This document shows positions 13,991-21,688 of a stretch of 32,704 nucleotides of DNA, in pieces. Source of the stretch: CAZLCC01 sp964558365 (GTDB lineage Bacteria; Patescibacteriota; Saccharimonadia; Saccharimonadales; Saccharimonadaceae); the NCBI GenBank assembly GCA_964558365.1, contig CAZLCC010000002.1, positions 1-32,704 of the forward strand, written 5' to 3'. The notes under the pieces are model-generated. The model made no database searches. It was not told the origin of the DNA and worked only from the letters and a program-made list of their open reading frames with translations. Every line of letters starts with the position of its first letter. Within the stretch, counting starts at the first letter, position 1. Made by a program: the position numbers and the translations under genes.

Positions 13991-14833
13991 CTATCGCTGG
14001 GTTGGAGGAACTGGTGGACGTGGCGGTGGTGCCACTGAATCACTGTGTCCTACTGCAGGCGGTTTTGGTACATTTTCCGACCCAGGTGCTGGAGTGCCAG
14101 CTGGTGAAGGCGGAAGATCGGCTTCTTTGGCAATTTCTTTATTGATGAGCTCGTTGATATCAACTTTTTGCACGTTTGGGTTATTTTCTAACGGCTGAAT
14201 AACTTTTTCGCCCGATCCGCCTAGTGATGGTGGTTGCGGTGCTGAAGGATTTTCTGGAGCTTGAGGCACTGGTGGGATCGGAGGAACTACTGTTGATTGC
14301 GGTGGGGGCATGGTAGGTCCGGTGGGTGGTGGAGTTGGCTGTTGAGGAGCTGGTGCTGGTGGTACAGCAACTGTTGTTTGCGAGCCGAATGCAGTTTGTG
14401 GTGGCGTTGCCGCCGCCGGTGCGCTTGCTGGCTGTGCTGCGGGAGCTGCCGGTGCAGCTCCAGGAACATCACCAAGCACTTCATGTACTGCGCGAATGAC
14501 GTCCTCAATACCTACTTGAGATTTAACAAGATAGCGATCAGCGCCAAGCTTTTCACCGCGAGCACGCTGCTCTTCCGAGCTGAGCGCGGTCATCATAATC
14601 ACTTTTATGTCTTTTGTTTCGGTTGTTGAGCGCAAGATATCAAGCATATCAAAACCACTAATTTTTGGCATCATGACGTCGCTAATAATCAGTGCTGGAC
14701 GCTCTTTAATTGCCATGGCAAGCGCTTCTTCGCCGTCGCCTGCGGTAACGATGTCATATCCTTCTGCTAGTAATCGTACACCGTATATTTCTCGAAGACT
14801 TTTATCGTCTTCAACTAACATTACTTTTATCAT
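13991..14833 (-). CDS. Response regulator: receiver domain with a long Pro/Ala-rich tail
   Basis: 280 aa. Residues 1-120 are a complete CheY-like receiver: acidic pair Asp9/Asp10, phospho-acceptor Asp52 (IISDVMMP), Thr82 (MMTALSS) and Lys104 (RYLVKSQ). The remaining ~155 residues are low complexity, rich in Pro, Ala and Gln, with repeated PAAPAAQPAS and PPPTGPTMPP type runs, and have no DNA-binding or enzymatic domain. One short charged helix (VQKVDINELINKEIAKEADL) interrupts the tail and may be a docking segment. The gene is 58 nt downstream of the histidine kinase, its obvious partner. TACAAT lies 10 nt before the ATG; AGGAAG is also near. Output is probably by protein contact, which is inference. 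Confidence 0.9.
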   Translation of the reverse strand: MIKVMLVEDDKSLREIYGVRLLAEGYDIVTAGDGEEALAMAIKERPALIISDVMMPKISGFDMLDILRSTTETKDIKVIMMTALSSEEQRARGEKLGADRYLVKSQVGIEDVIRAVHEVLGDVPGAAPAAPAAQPASAPAAATPPQTAFGSQTTVAVPPAPAPQQPTPPPTGPTMPPPQSTVVPPIPPVPQAPENPSAPQPPSLGGSGEKVIQPLENNPNVQKVDINELINKEIAKEADLPPSPAGTPAPGSENVPKPPAVGHSDSVAPPPRPPVPPTQR

Positions 14834-14891
14834 ATTACTTCCTATTGTACGTTGTTATTTTTAAAATTACCATAGCCCTTATGTTTAATAA

Positions 14892-16574
14892 TTACACAGC
14901 TGGTGGCGGTGTGTCGTGCATTGTGGTAATTTGCGGACCTTCTTCCTTTTCTCTTTCGATGCGGTCAACAGCAGTTTGGTGATCAAGGCGTGGAACTTCA
15001 ACAAAGAAGGTGCTACCTTTGCCATATTCGCTTTCCACCCAAATTCTTCCGCCCATTACTTCAACTAAACGCCGGCAAAGATAAAGCCCCAGACCTGTGC
15101 CGCCGATTTCTCGCGTAGATGAATTGTCGATACGATAAAACTTTTGAAACAAATGAGAGACGTCTTCTGGCGGGATGCCAATACCACTATCTTTAACGCT
15201 TACCTTTACATGTTCGTTATCTCCGGTAATATCAACAGTAATACTTCCCTCTTTGGTATATTTAAGGGCATTTTCAACAAGGTTTGAAAGCACTTCTCGC
15301 ATATGGTCGGCATCTACTTCAGAATAAAATACGGGCGCGAGCTGCTTTTCTTTGGTAGTTGAGATATTTGGTTTATACATAAGGGCTAGATTTTTTTCTT
15401 TCGCACTAATCATAAAACCGTTAACAACATCTTGCGTAAATGCACCAACATCAATTACTTTTGGATGATTAGTAATTCGCCCGTCTTCAAGCCGAGAAAC
15501 ATCCAACAAATCTTGAAAGAGCCGCCCAAGGTGCTGTACAGACTCTTGCGCTTTACCAATATAGCCACGTGCCTTATCATCAATTACGGCAGTGTGAGGA
15601 TTTAAGGCTAAGCCAAGATAGCCTTCAATAGCTGCAATTGGTGTGCGCATTTCGTGGCTGGCGGTTGAAATAAATTCTGCCTGTTCGCGCTCCTCTTTTT
15701 TCTCTTCAGTAATATCGCGAAACACAATAATACACCCTGAGCCAATTTGCCCAACCGGTGAAACGTGAACAGAAACAAGGAGCCTTTTGCCGGAGTTTGT
15801 TTCAAGCGTTAGGTCGTTACTGGCCGATGGCTCATTCGTTGCCAGCGTTTTTTGTACGACGTCTTGAGATGGCTCAAGTGCTTTGCCGTTTTTATCTTTT
15901 AGCTTTAATACTGACCGATAATCAAGCTTCAACGCATCTTGCTTACCCCAGCCAATAGTACCCTGCGCTGCCGGGTTAATAAGTTGAATAACGCCCTGGC
16001 CGTCTACAGCAACAACACCTTCATCAATAGCGTTAATTACAATCTCAGACTTATTTGCTACCTGGCTTAGTTCTTGCGCAAGTGCGGTGTAGGTTTTTTC
16101 TTCAGAGCTTTCTTCTCTGTTTTTCTTACGCCACAAAAAGAAACTTGCTACAAGCGGCAGTTCATATGCCAAAAGAAAAATAATAAATTGCTCAGTACTA
16201 TTAATAGTATGAAGAAACACAAGATCGGCTAGCAAGTAGCCGTTAATAACAACACCAACAATTGAAAGAATGTACACGCCAAATAGTCCGGCAAATAGTC
16301 CAATTAACATCCAAAGTGCAATAAATGGCGAGGTGGTAAACCCAGTATTAACAACTAGCAATCCTACGGTGGTGGCAAGCAAGCCATAAACACCCGTTGC
16401 CACGGGAACGATATATTCTTTTGCAATCCACTGCCGACCAATAAAGCTTAAAATGGCGGTAATTCCTGCCAAAATGGCAACATAAAGCGGAACAGAAAGA
16501 TTATTACTTTGCAATGTGTCGCTTGCAATAAAACCAATGCCGTAAAGCAATGCAATAGCCACGCCAACAAACAT
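14892..16574 (-). CDS. Membrane PAS-containing sensor histidine kinase
   Basis: 560 aa from the first ATG. Residues 1-160 hold about five hydrophobic helices (membrane sensor region). Then come a PAS domain (about 170-285, including VINAIDEGVVAVDGQGVIQLINPAAQ), HisKA with phospho-acceptor His near 308 in STASHEMRTPIAAIEGYL, and a HATPase_c domain: N box NLVENALKY, G1 DSGIGIPPEDV, F box FQKFYRID, G2 GGTGLGLYL. It phosphorylates the neighbouring response regulator. The reading frame stays open upstream with membrane-protein-like sequence (TVSPFWYRRICEVT) and a strong SD GGGAGG (16646-16641), but no ATG, GTG or TTG; an in-frame ATA (16631-16629) has ideal 9-nt spacing. The true start may therefore be upstream of 16574. 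Confidence 0.93.
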   Translation of the reverse strand: MFVGVAIALLYGIGFIASDTLQSNNLSVPLYVAILAGITAILSFIGRQWIAKEYIVPVATGVYGLLATTVGLLVVNTGFTTSPFIALWMLIGLFAGLFGVYILSIVGVVINGYLLADLVFLHTINSTEQFIIFLLAYELPLVASFFLWRKKNREESSEEKTYTALAQELSQVANKSEIVINAIDEGVVAVDGQGVIQLINPAAQGTIGWGKQDALKLDYRSVLKLKDKNGKALEPSQDVVQKTLATNEPSASNDLTLETNSGKRLLVSVHVSPVGQIGSGCIIVFRDITEEKKEEREQAEFISTASHEMRTPIAAIEGYLGLALNPHTAVIDDKARGYIGKAQESVQHLGRLFQDLLDVSRLEDGRITNHPKVIDVGAFTQDVVNGFMISAKEKNLALMYKPNISTTKEKQLAPVFYSEVDADHMREVLSNLVENALKYTKEGSITVDITGDNEHVKVSVKDSGIGIPPEDVSHLFQKFYRIDNSSTREIGGTGLGLYLCRRLVEVMGGRIWVESEYGKGSTFFVEVPRLDHQTAVDRIEREKEEGPQITTMHDTPPPAV

Positions 16575-16705
16575 GGTGACTTCGCAAATACGGCGATACC
16601 AGAACGGCGATACAGTGATAGGTGGTTTTATAGGATGTGCCCTCCCTTTTGTTCTTATCTGTATTATGCCGAATTTTTGGTTTTGAGTAAAGGTTTATAG
16701 ATGCT

Positions 16706-16757
16706 AAAAAGAACTGCGCACCGCAGAGCAAGAGACTGATTTCTTGCTCTGCGGTGC
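16706..16757 (-). terminator. Very strong terminator of the tiny-ORF operon
   Basis: Perfect 16-bp stem, GCACCGCAGAGCAAGA (16718-16733) with its complement at 16742-16757, 8-nt loop, followed on the minus strand by TTCTTTTT. Confidence 0.85.
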
Positions 16758-16775
16758 TTACTGTTGGGATTAGTT

Positions 16776-16862
16776 CTACGCGGGATTGCCGATTACGGCA
16801 CCTTTTCCGCGGAGAACCCTTCCCCACCATCCACGCAGGCGTCGTTTCTGCTCGTAGCTCAT
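16776..16862 (-). CDS. Tiny basic protein, 28 aa, overlapping the preceding tiny ORF
   Basis: Not recognised. ATG 16862 overlaps the upstream stop in an ATGA, a standard translational-coupling arrangement. The product is MSYEQKRRLRGWWGRVLRGK followed by GAVIGNPA: net strongly positive with two adjacent Trp, an amphipathic, antimicrobial-peptide or nucleic-acid-binding type of composition. It is followed by the strong terminator. GC-rich compared with the flanking kinase gene. Being so short it could arise by chance, but the ATGA coupling, flanking SD/promoter/terminator and distinctive composition argue that the unit is expressed. Confidence 0.5.
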   Translation of the reverse strand: MSYEQKRRLRGWWGRVLRGKGAVIGNPA

Positions 16863-17011
16863 GAAGTTACGGGCTTCGAGCGGCGACGCGGACCGCGAGG
16901 GTGAATGTTGAAGTGGAGCTGGAACTCATCGGGATTTGGGGGTGCGCCGCGACGCTCACCTGTCATCCCTCGAAGTCGCTGCTTCCAACCTCTTTTACGA
17001 TTAACGCTCAC
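16859..17011 (-). CDS. Tiny Arg-rich protein, 50 aa, GTG start
   Basis: Not recognised. Starts at GTG (17011) with an excellent SD AGAGGAGG (17024-17017) 5 nt upstream. Residues 1-23 (VSVNRKRGWKQRLRGMTGER) and the C-terminus (HPRGPRRRSKPVTS) are highly basic around a neutral middle (APPNPDEFQLHFNIH). There is no membrane segment. It resembles small nucleic-acid-binding or ribosome-associated proteins in composition only. It is the first gene of a two-ORF unit with promoter TTGAGC-N16-TATAAT, ending at a 16-bp hairpin terminator. The GC content is visibly higher than in neighbouring housekeeping genes. Confidence 0.6.
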   Translation of the reverse strand: MSVNRKRGWKQRLRGMTGERRGAPPNPDEFQLHFNIHPRGPRRRSKPVTS

Positions 17012-17079
17012 TGGTTCCTCCTCTTTGTTTGACTGGTTGTTTTTACAAAGACGATATTCCCTGCCAATGAGATATACCC

Positions 17080-17107
17080 ATTATAGAACTCTTTTAAAAA
17101 TGCTCAA
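17080..17107 (-). promoter_or_regulatory. Promoter of the tiny-ORF operon
   Basis: Minus strand TTGAGC (17107-17102), 16 bp, TATAAT (17085-17080). The leader of about 62 nt carries the SD at 17024-17017. Confidence 0.7.
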
Positions 17108-17109
17108 GT

Positions 17110-17139
17110 TTGCGTAGTTATTTTTCATGAATGTATAAT
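17110..17139 (+). promoter_or_regulatory. Promoter of the 249-aa gene (short leader)
   Basis: TTGCGT (17110-17115), 18 bp, TATAAT (17134-17139), 11 nt before the ATG at 17151, so a leader of about 4 nt and no room for an SD. Confidence 0.6.
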
Positions 17140-17150
17140 GATCTGTAATC

Positions 17151-17900
17151 ATGACGAAGCAACCGAAACTAGAAGAAATCGTTAACCATAACAAACCTGC
17201 TGAGCCGAATATTGAGGCAACATGCTCTAAAGATCATCCGCTCACTAATGCAGCAGGTAGGTTTCTGAAAGAAGGTTTGCAGAGTGATGGCAGCGGCATT
17301 GGCATCGATCTAAATCATTATGATAAAAAATCATATGGTTCTGAGGTTGAGTTTAGTCTTGCAAAAACCAAAGACTGTCTAGTCATAATGAGCGCGATCC
17401 TCCTGAGGGATGGACGAATTGGTAACCCTCAAATTATCGTCAACTCACCAGAATATAAGGAAGAAATTTATAATGGTAGCGACGACGATATTATTGCCAT
17501 CAAAGGCAAAAAGATTTCATTTTTCCTGGGTGCTGATGGGCAGTTTGTAAGAACGGTTTCGTTTGGCTCAAGCACAAGTTACGAGCCATATTCGGCGGTT
17601 ATGCCTGATTGCTGGGGCGAGCCTTCTGTGCCTGAGGTTTCTCATGAAGGATTCTTAGTTGAAAGAGAAATTTCTGACGAAGAAAAAGAACTTTTAACGG
17701 TATATCTTGAGAATCCGTCTGATATTACAACACTTGCTTTTGCAACAAAGTGCACCGATGAAGATAGAAAAATTAGAGAGCAGAAACGACAAGAAGTTCT
17801 TGAATGCGTTGCCACGAAAAGACAGCACGAAGAGCGCTTTGAAGAGTTAAGCAAATCTCACGGCACTCGCCCATTTCCATTTGATAAAAAGCCGCTTTGA
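17151..17900 (+). CDS. Hypothetical cytoplasmic protein, 249 aa
   Basis: Not recognised. No signal peptide or membrane segment. The first 100 residues include TNAAGRFLKEGLQSDGSGIGIDLNHYD; a central beta-rich part includes KGKKISFFLGADGQFVRTVSFGSS; a conspicuous CW pair occurs in PDCWGEP; the C-terminal 70 residues are charged and helical (DEDRKIREQKRQEVLECVATKRQHEERFEEL), a likely coiled coil. It is followed by a good terminator. Promoter spacing implies a near-leaderless mRNA. It is isolated on the plus strand between the tiny-ORF unit (divergent) and tRNA-Glu (convergent). The protein is plausible as a lineage-specific gene; no function can be proposed. Confidence 0.75.
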   Translation: MTKQPKLEEIVNHNKPAEPNIEATCSKDHPLTNAAGRFLKEGLQSDGSGIGIDLNHYDKKSYGSEVEFSLAKTKDCLVIMSAILLRDGRIGNPQIIVNSPEYKEEIYNGSDDDIIAIKGKKISFFLGADGQFVRTVSFGSSTSYEPYSAVMPDCWGEPSVPEVSHEGFLVEREISDEEKELLTVYLENPSDITTLAFATKCTDEDRKIREQKRQEVLECVATKRQHEERFEELSKSHGTRPFPFDKKPL

Positions 17901-17904
17901 AAAT

Positions 17905-17932
17905 AAAAAAGACTCACTTGTGAAGTCTTTTT
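17905..17932 (+). terminator. Terminator of the 249-aa gene
   Basis: GACTCAC-TT-GTGaAGTC stem (17911-17927, one bulged A) flanked by an A-tract and followed by five T. It abuts the 3' end of tRNA-Glu on the opposite strand. Confidence 0.7.
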
Positions 17933-18006
17933 GGTGACCCTACCGGGAATCGAACCCGGGTTACCAGGATGAGAACCTGGCGTCCTAACCGCTAGACGAT
18001 AGGGCC
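17932..18006 (-). tRNA. tRNA-Glu (CTC)
   Basis: 75 nt on the minus strand. Acceptor GGCCCTA/TAGGGTC, anticodon stem CCAGG/CCTGG with loop TTCTCAT giving anticodon CTC, T-arm CCGGG-TTCGATT-CCCGG, discriminator A and encoded CCA (17934-17932). It reads GAG. It provides the substrate of the gltX product encoded just upstream on the same strand. Confidence 0.95.
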
Positions 18007-18018
18007 ATAACAGATGTT

Positions 18019-18027
18019 AATGTAGCA
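18019..18027 (-). promoter_or_regulatory. Extended -10 of tRNA-Glu
   Basis: TGcTACATT on the minus strand, 12 nt upstream of the mature tRNA 5' end. Confidence 0.45.
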
Positions 18028-18048
18028 AATTTAAAGAGGTATGTCTAG

Positions 18049-19149
18049 CTATTGCCACGTAACGGTTTGGTTGGTTGGAATGGCGGTGATCCAGGTTTGT
18101 CCACGCACAAGCGGAACTTGCTCGCCTTTTTCGTTTAAGAATTGGATCTGCTCTTTGGTGCCAGTCTTTTTCCATGTGCCTTTTACAACTACTCCATTTT
18201 GGAAAATGAACGCTTCGCCGCTGCCGGTGGTTTGCATTTGCTCTCGCCAGCCATCTTCAAAACCAAGCTCGGTTGGCACTTTTATGGCAATAGCAACTTT
18301 AGGCGTAATTTGCCCTTTTTCACGGTCTGTGTGCGGCTCGCCGCCTTGCGAGCGTTTGTAGTTATTATTCTCGGCATCGTAAATATAATTTACGTTATAG
18401 GTTGCGCTTGAAACGGTAATGTTAATATCTTTAGCTGCTGGATATTTTTTTTGTGCTTTTTTGATGTTTGTTTTTGGATTTTTAGTTACTTTTTCTCTTG
18501 GGAGCCCTTTAAAACTAGATGATTTGTACCCTTTTTTGGCATTGAGCTCGTCTAAATTTTTAAAACTGGTATAGACATTGTGTGGTGCCCAGCGGTCGTC
18601 TGATCGCCAATATGTGCCGGAGTTAAAAAACTCGTCGATATCGCGATAGCTGCCATTTCGTACTTCTTGTAGCGCTTTGTAGCTGCCACCAATATGCGCA
18701 ATGCTAGCGTCATATGGTGCTGCCCATTCAAGAAAGTATGGTCGTAAACTGCGAACTGGTCCGATTAGTTGCGGTTTGCTTTCTTGATAAAGTGCTAGAA
18801 AACGAGTAATGCCACCTTCGGCAATTGCTTCATAAACAACGCCAGCTTCTTTAAGGCCAGATTGTGGTCTTGCATCTGGGCTGTTTTCAATCATGATTGC
18901 AGTAACGGGCTGCTTGGTGGCTGCTTCGTCTGAAGCCTCAAGCCCCGTAAGTGGTGAGTAATATTTTTTCGTGTCAACAATTTTAGCAACAGTATCTGAA
19001 ATGCTTGGCTGTTGAAATTGAGCCATCATGGCAAGTAGTGCAACGCCAGTGGCGATGATAATACCGAGTGAAGCAAAAAAATAACGGAGTCCCCTGTCGT
19101 CGTGAAGGAACTGATGCAGTTTTGTCCAACGTTTTGGTTTTAGTTGCAT
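18049..19149 (-). CDS. DUF3048 (YerB-like) membrane-anchored extracytoplasmic protein
   Basis: 366 aa. N-terminal cytoplasmic basic segment, one membrane helix at about residues 25-45 (FFASLGIIIATGVALLAMMA), then an extracytoplasmic part. Recognised by the DUF3048 hallmarks YYSPLTGLEA, AIMIENSPDARPQSGLKEAGVVYEA, EGGITRFLALYQ, GPVRSLRPYFLEWA, WAPHNVYTS, and the late domain with KGTWKK and GQTWITAIP. Related proteins in Firmicutes are lipoproteins (YerB); this one has a helix anchor and no lipobox. Biochemical role is unknown. TATAAT (19165-19160) lies 10 nt before the ATG and overlaps the gltX stop codon, giving it a separate short-leader promoter. Confidence 0.88.
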   Translation of the reverse strand: MQLKPKRWTKLHQFLHDDRGLRYFFASLGIIIATGVALLAMMAQFQQPSISDTVAKIVDTKKYYSPLTGLEASDEAATKQPVTAIMIENSPDARPQSGLKEAGVVYEAIAEGGITRFLALYQESKPQLIGPVRSLRPYFLEWAAPYDASIAHIGGSYKALQEVRNGSYRDIDEFFNSGTYWRSDDRWAPHNVYTSFKNLDELNAKKGYKSSSFKGLPREKVTKNPKTNIKKAQKKYPAAKDINITVSSATYNVNYIYDAENNNYKRSQGGEPHTDREKGQITPKVAIAIKVPTELGFEDGWREQMQTTGSGEAFIFQNGVVVKGTWKKTGTKEQIQFLNEKGEQVPLVRGQTWITAIPTNQTVTWQ

Positions 19150-19159
19150 TACATAAGCA

Positions 19160-19165
19160 ATTATA
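19160..19165 (-). promoter_or_regulatory. -10 of the DUF3048 gene, overlapping the gltX stop
   Basis: TATAAT, 10 nt before the ATG at 19149; shares bases with the TAA of gltX. Confidence 0.6.
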
Positions 19166-20573
19166 GCGTACTTGCAAGACGAGCAATAACTTTTTCTTTG
19201 CCAAGTAGTGCGAGTGTCTCGTTAAGCTGTGGGCTAAATTGTGCCCAAGTGGTATAAATTCTAATCAGGCTAAAAAGCGTGCCTGGCTTTTCGCCGGTTT
19301 GTTCAAGCAGCGTGTTTAGCGTTTCTTGAATAGCACTTGGAGTAAATTCAGTTTGCGCTAAAGCTTCTTTTGCGAGATTTAACAGTTCTTCTCTTCTTTC
19401 GGCAGAAAGCTTTTTAAGTTGTTTGCTGTTTTCAACTAGGCTCATATCAACTTCTGGTTCTGTGAAGAAATAACGTGTAAGCGCTGGAAGATCGGCGAGT
19501 GTTTTAAGACGGTCTTGCGCAAGAGCTAATACATCTCTTTTGTATTCTTGGTTTGCGTTTTGTGCTTCATTTGGCCAAAAGCTTTCACTTCTTTTTTCTA
19601 GTTCATCTAAAGAAATTTTACGAATCCATTGACCGTTGAGCCAAAGAAGGCGTTGTTCGTCGAAGCGAGCACCAGAATGCTGTACGCGCTCAAGGCTGAA
19701 TTTCTCAACTAGTTCACTTTCGGAAAATACTTCTTGCTCAGTACCATCGTTCCAGCCTAGTGTGGCAAGAAAGTTCATTAAAGCTTCTGGCAGGTAACCT
19801 TCACGCTTATAATCGAGTAAATCTTTCGCGCCGTCGCGTTTTGAAAGTTTTTTATTTCCACTTGCACCCATTACAAACGGTAGTGTTGCCATAATTGGCG
19901 GCTTGATTTCTAATGCTTCATAAAGATTAAGGAATTTTGGCACGCTGCTAATAAATTCTTGGCTGCGAATAACATGTGTTATTTGCATTAAAGCATCGTC
20001 AACAATGTGGCAAAAATTATAAGTTGGATAACCGTCACTTTTTATAATAATAAAATCATCAATTACCTCTTCACCGCTCGAAAGCTCGCCCATAACAGCA
20101 TCTTTCCAGGTATAGCTTTTTGGCTCAGACCTGAAACGTAAAGGCTGGGAACCATCCCATTTTGGTGGGTTTTTGGGGCGGTGATTTCGATATAAAAATG
20201 GCTTCTTTTCGGACTTTGCTTGGTCTCGAAAAGCTTGCAGCTCTTCTGGCGAATAAGGATCAGCATAGGCTCGCCCGGCATCAATTAGTTTTTGCGCCCA
20301 TTCTTGATATATTTCAAGCCGTTTAGATTGCTGATATGGTGCAAATTCACCACCAATGTCTAGGCCCTCATCCCAAGAAATACCAAGCCAGCGTAAACTT
20401 TCTTGAATATGATCAATGCTACCTTCTACCTCGCGGGCTTTGTCGGTATCTTCTATTCTTAAAATAAATGCACCATTATTTTGTTTGGCAATGAGCCAAG
20501 AAAAAAGTGCTGTGCGTGCAGCACCAACGTGCAAAAGCCCAGTTGGGCTCGGGGCAAAACGAGTTCGTGTCAT
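19161..20573 (-). CDS. gltX: Glutamyl-tRNA synthetase
   Basis: 470 aa, class I synthetase. HIGH-type motif HVGA in FAPSPTGLLHVGAARTALFSW; KMSKS-type KLSKRDG at about residue 247; RIEDTDKAREVEGS is the GluRS/GlnRS signature. A C-terminal helical anticodon-binding domain covers about 320-470. It charges tRNA-Glu (a gene for which is 1.1 kb downstream) and, as in most bacteria without GlnRS, perhaps tRNA-Gln for transamidation; this cannot be seen here. Promoter TGtTACTAT (20588-20580) ends 6 nt before the ATG with no SD, so leaderless. Confidence 0.97.
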   Translation of the reverse strand: MTRTRFAPSPTGLLHVGAARTALFSWLIAKQNNGAFILRIEDTDKAREVEGSIDHIQESLRWLGISWDEGLDIGGEFAPYQQSKRLEIYQEWAQKLIDAGRAYADPYSPEELQAFRDQAKSEKKPFLYRNHRPKNPPKWDGSQPLRFRSEPKSYTWKDAVMGELSSGEEVIDDFIIIKSDGYPTYNFCHIVDDALMQITHVIRSQEFISSVPKFLNLYEALEIKPPIMATLPFVMGASGNKKLSKRDGAKDLLDYKREGYLPEALMNFLATLGWNDGTEQEVFSESELVEKFSLERVQHSGARFDEQRLLWLNGQWIRKISLDELEKRSESFWPNEAQNANQEYKRDVLALAQDRLKTLADLPALTRYFFTEPEVDMSLVENSKQLKKLSAERREELLNLAKEALAQTEFTPSAIQETLNTLLEQTGEKPGTLFSLIRIYTTWAQFSPQLNETLALLGKEKVIARLASTL

Positions 20574-20579
20574 GCCTCT

Positions 20580-20588
20580 ATAGTAACA
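20580..20588 (-). promoter_or_regulatory. Extended -10 of gltX (leaderless)
   Basis: TGtTACTAT, 6 nt before the ATG at 20573. Confidence 0.6.
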
Positions 20589-20595
20589 GATAGAG

Positions 20596-21582
20596 TTACA
20601 TGCTTACAGCAATGTGCTCGATTTGCTGGCTTGTAAGTGGCGCATTGTTGCTTTTAAGAACGTGTAATACGCCGCCATTTACCCACACAGCTTTATTGCC
20701 ATATGTATAAATCGTAAGTCCTTGTTTGCTGCGGATTTGATAGTCGTCACTTGACTCTTTTGCAACAAAATTATCGAGTGTTGCGCGTGAATCCCATTCA
20801 CTTGATGTTTGAGTAATGGTATATTCTTGGTTTCCAAACTGGGCTTTATAATCTGCCGTTACTTTATTATCGTCGTAGGTAACTGGACCGTTTAGCGCGT
20901 AGCCTTGTGGCTGATATTCTGGTAGTTTTGCGTTAACGCCAGTTTGCATGGCAGCAATACGCATTGAAAGATTAGGCATGCTGAGATATGTCAAATAACC
21001 TGCGAGCACAAGCAAAGATAAACAGACAGTAATAACACTGGCGGTCCGCAATTTACTTGGAGAGACATCTTGTGCTTTTGCTTTTCGCACTTTTTCAATT
21101 GTGACTCTTGCAGCGGGTGCTTTTTCCATTTGTTCGCGAATGAGCTGCTCTTTAATTGCTCGCGATGAAACAGCCTGCACTGGCTTTTTTTGCGCTGGTT
21201 TAGTTACTTTTACCACCTCTTTTTTTGCTGGTGCTGCTACTTCTTTTTTATGTATAACCTCAGGATGCTTAGCAAATTTCGTAATTTGAGGGCTTCTGGC
21301 ATATTTTTTGCTAGAACTTGAAACAGCAATTTTATGAGATTTTGCCGCAGCAGGTTTTTTTAGTGCGGTGCGCTTGAGCGTTTTGGAACGCTGTGTTTTG
21401 CGGTGCATGGTTTTTGCAGTTGTTCTTGGTTTAGCTGAAGCAATGTCTTGCGCCACTGTTTTTTGTATGCTACTTACAGACTTTGTTTTTGCCGCATGAT
21501 TTGCGCCTTTTTCAGAGACAGCTAAGCCAGTCGTCGCGTCATATGTGCGACCGTTGATGATAATTGTGTGTTTTTTACCCAT
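20596..21582 (-). CDS. Single-pass membrane protein with DUF4367-like extracytoplasmic domain
   Basis: 328 aa. The N-terminus opens with a short beta hairpin (KKHTIIINGRTYDATTGLAV) followed by ~160 residues of Lys/Ala/Ser/Thr-rich, highly basic low-complexity sequence (KTQRSKTLKRTALKKPAAAK), then a membrane helix at about 183-203 (ASVITVCLSLLVLAGYLTYL). Residues 215-328 match the DUF4367 pattern: LPEYQPQGYALNGPVTYDDN, then ADYKAQFGNQEYTITQTSSEWD, ending in IEHIAV. DUF4367 is often found in anti-sigma-like or sporulation-related membrane proteins; its activity here is unknown. The basic cytoplasmic tail could bind nucleic acid (inference). GGGG lies just before the ATG. Divergent from the PEGA-protein gene. 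Confidence 0.75.
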   Translation of the reverse strand: MGKKHTIIINGRTYDATTGLAVSEKGANHAAKTKSVSSIQKTVAQDIASAKPRTTAKTMHRKTQRSKTLKRTALKKPAAAKSHKIAVSSSSKKYARSPQITKFAKHPEVIHKKEVAAPAKKEVVKVTKPAQKKPVQAVSSRAIKEQLIREQMEKAPAARVTIEKVRKAKAQDVSPSKLRTASVITVCLSLLVLAGYLTYLSMPNLSMRIAAMQTGVNAKLPEYQPQGYALNGPVTYDDNKVTADYKAQFGNQEYTITQTSSEWDSRATLDNFVAKESSDDYQIRSKQGLTIYTYGNKAVWVNGGVLHVLKSNNAPLTSQQIEHIAVSM

Positions 21583-21672
21583 ATTCCCCGCTATTTTTTC
21601 TGCTCATGCTTTTAGTGCGTTACTTCTATCCTAGAAGTATTTGTTAAAATACGCAAGATTTTTACTATAAAT

Positions 21673-21681
21673 TGCTATAAT
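21673..21681 (+). promoter_or_regulatory. Extended -10 of the PEGA-protein gene (leaderless)
   Basis: TGcTATAAT, 7 nt before the ATG at 21689, so transcription should begin at the A of ATG. Confidence 0.7.
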
Positions 21682-21688
21682 AGACTTC

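Noticed and set aside
13821..14198. Plus-strand 125-codon frame
   Set aside because: Antisense to the pseudouridine synthase and response regulator; no SD or promoter.
14297..14629. Cys/Trp-rich plus-strand frame of 110 codons
   Set aside because: Antisense shadow of the Pro/Ala-rich tail of the response regulator.
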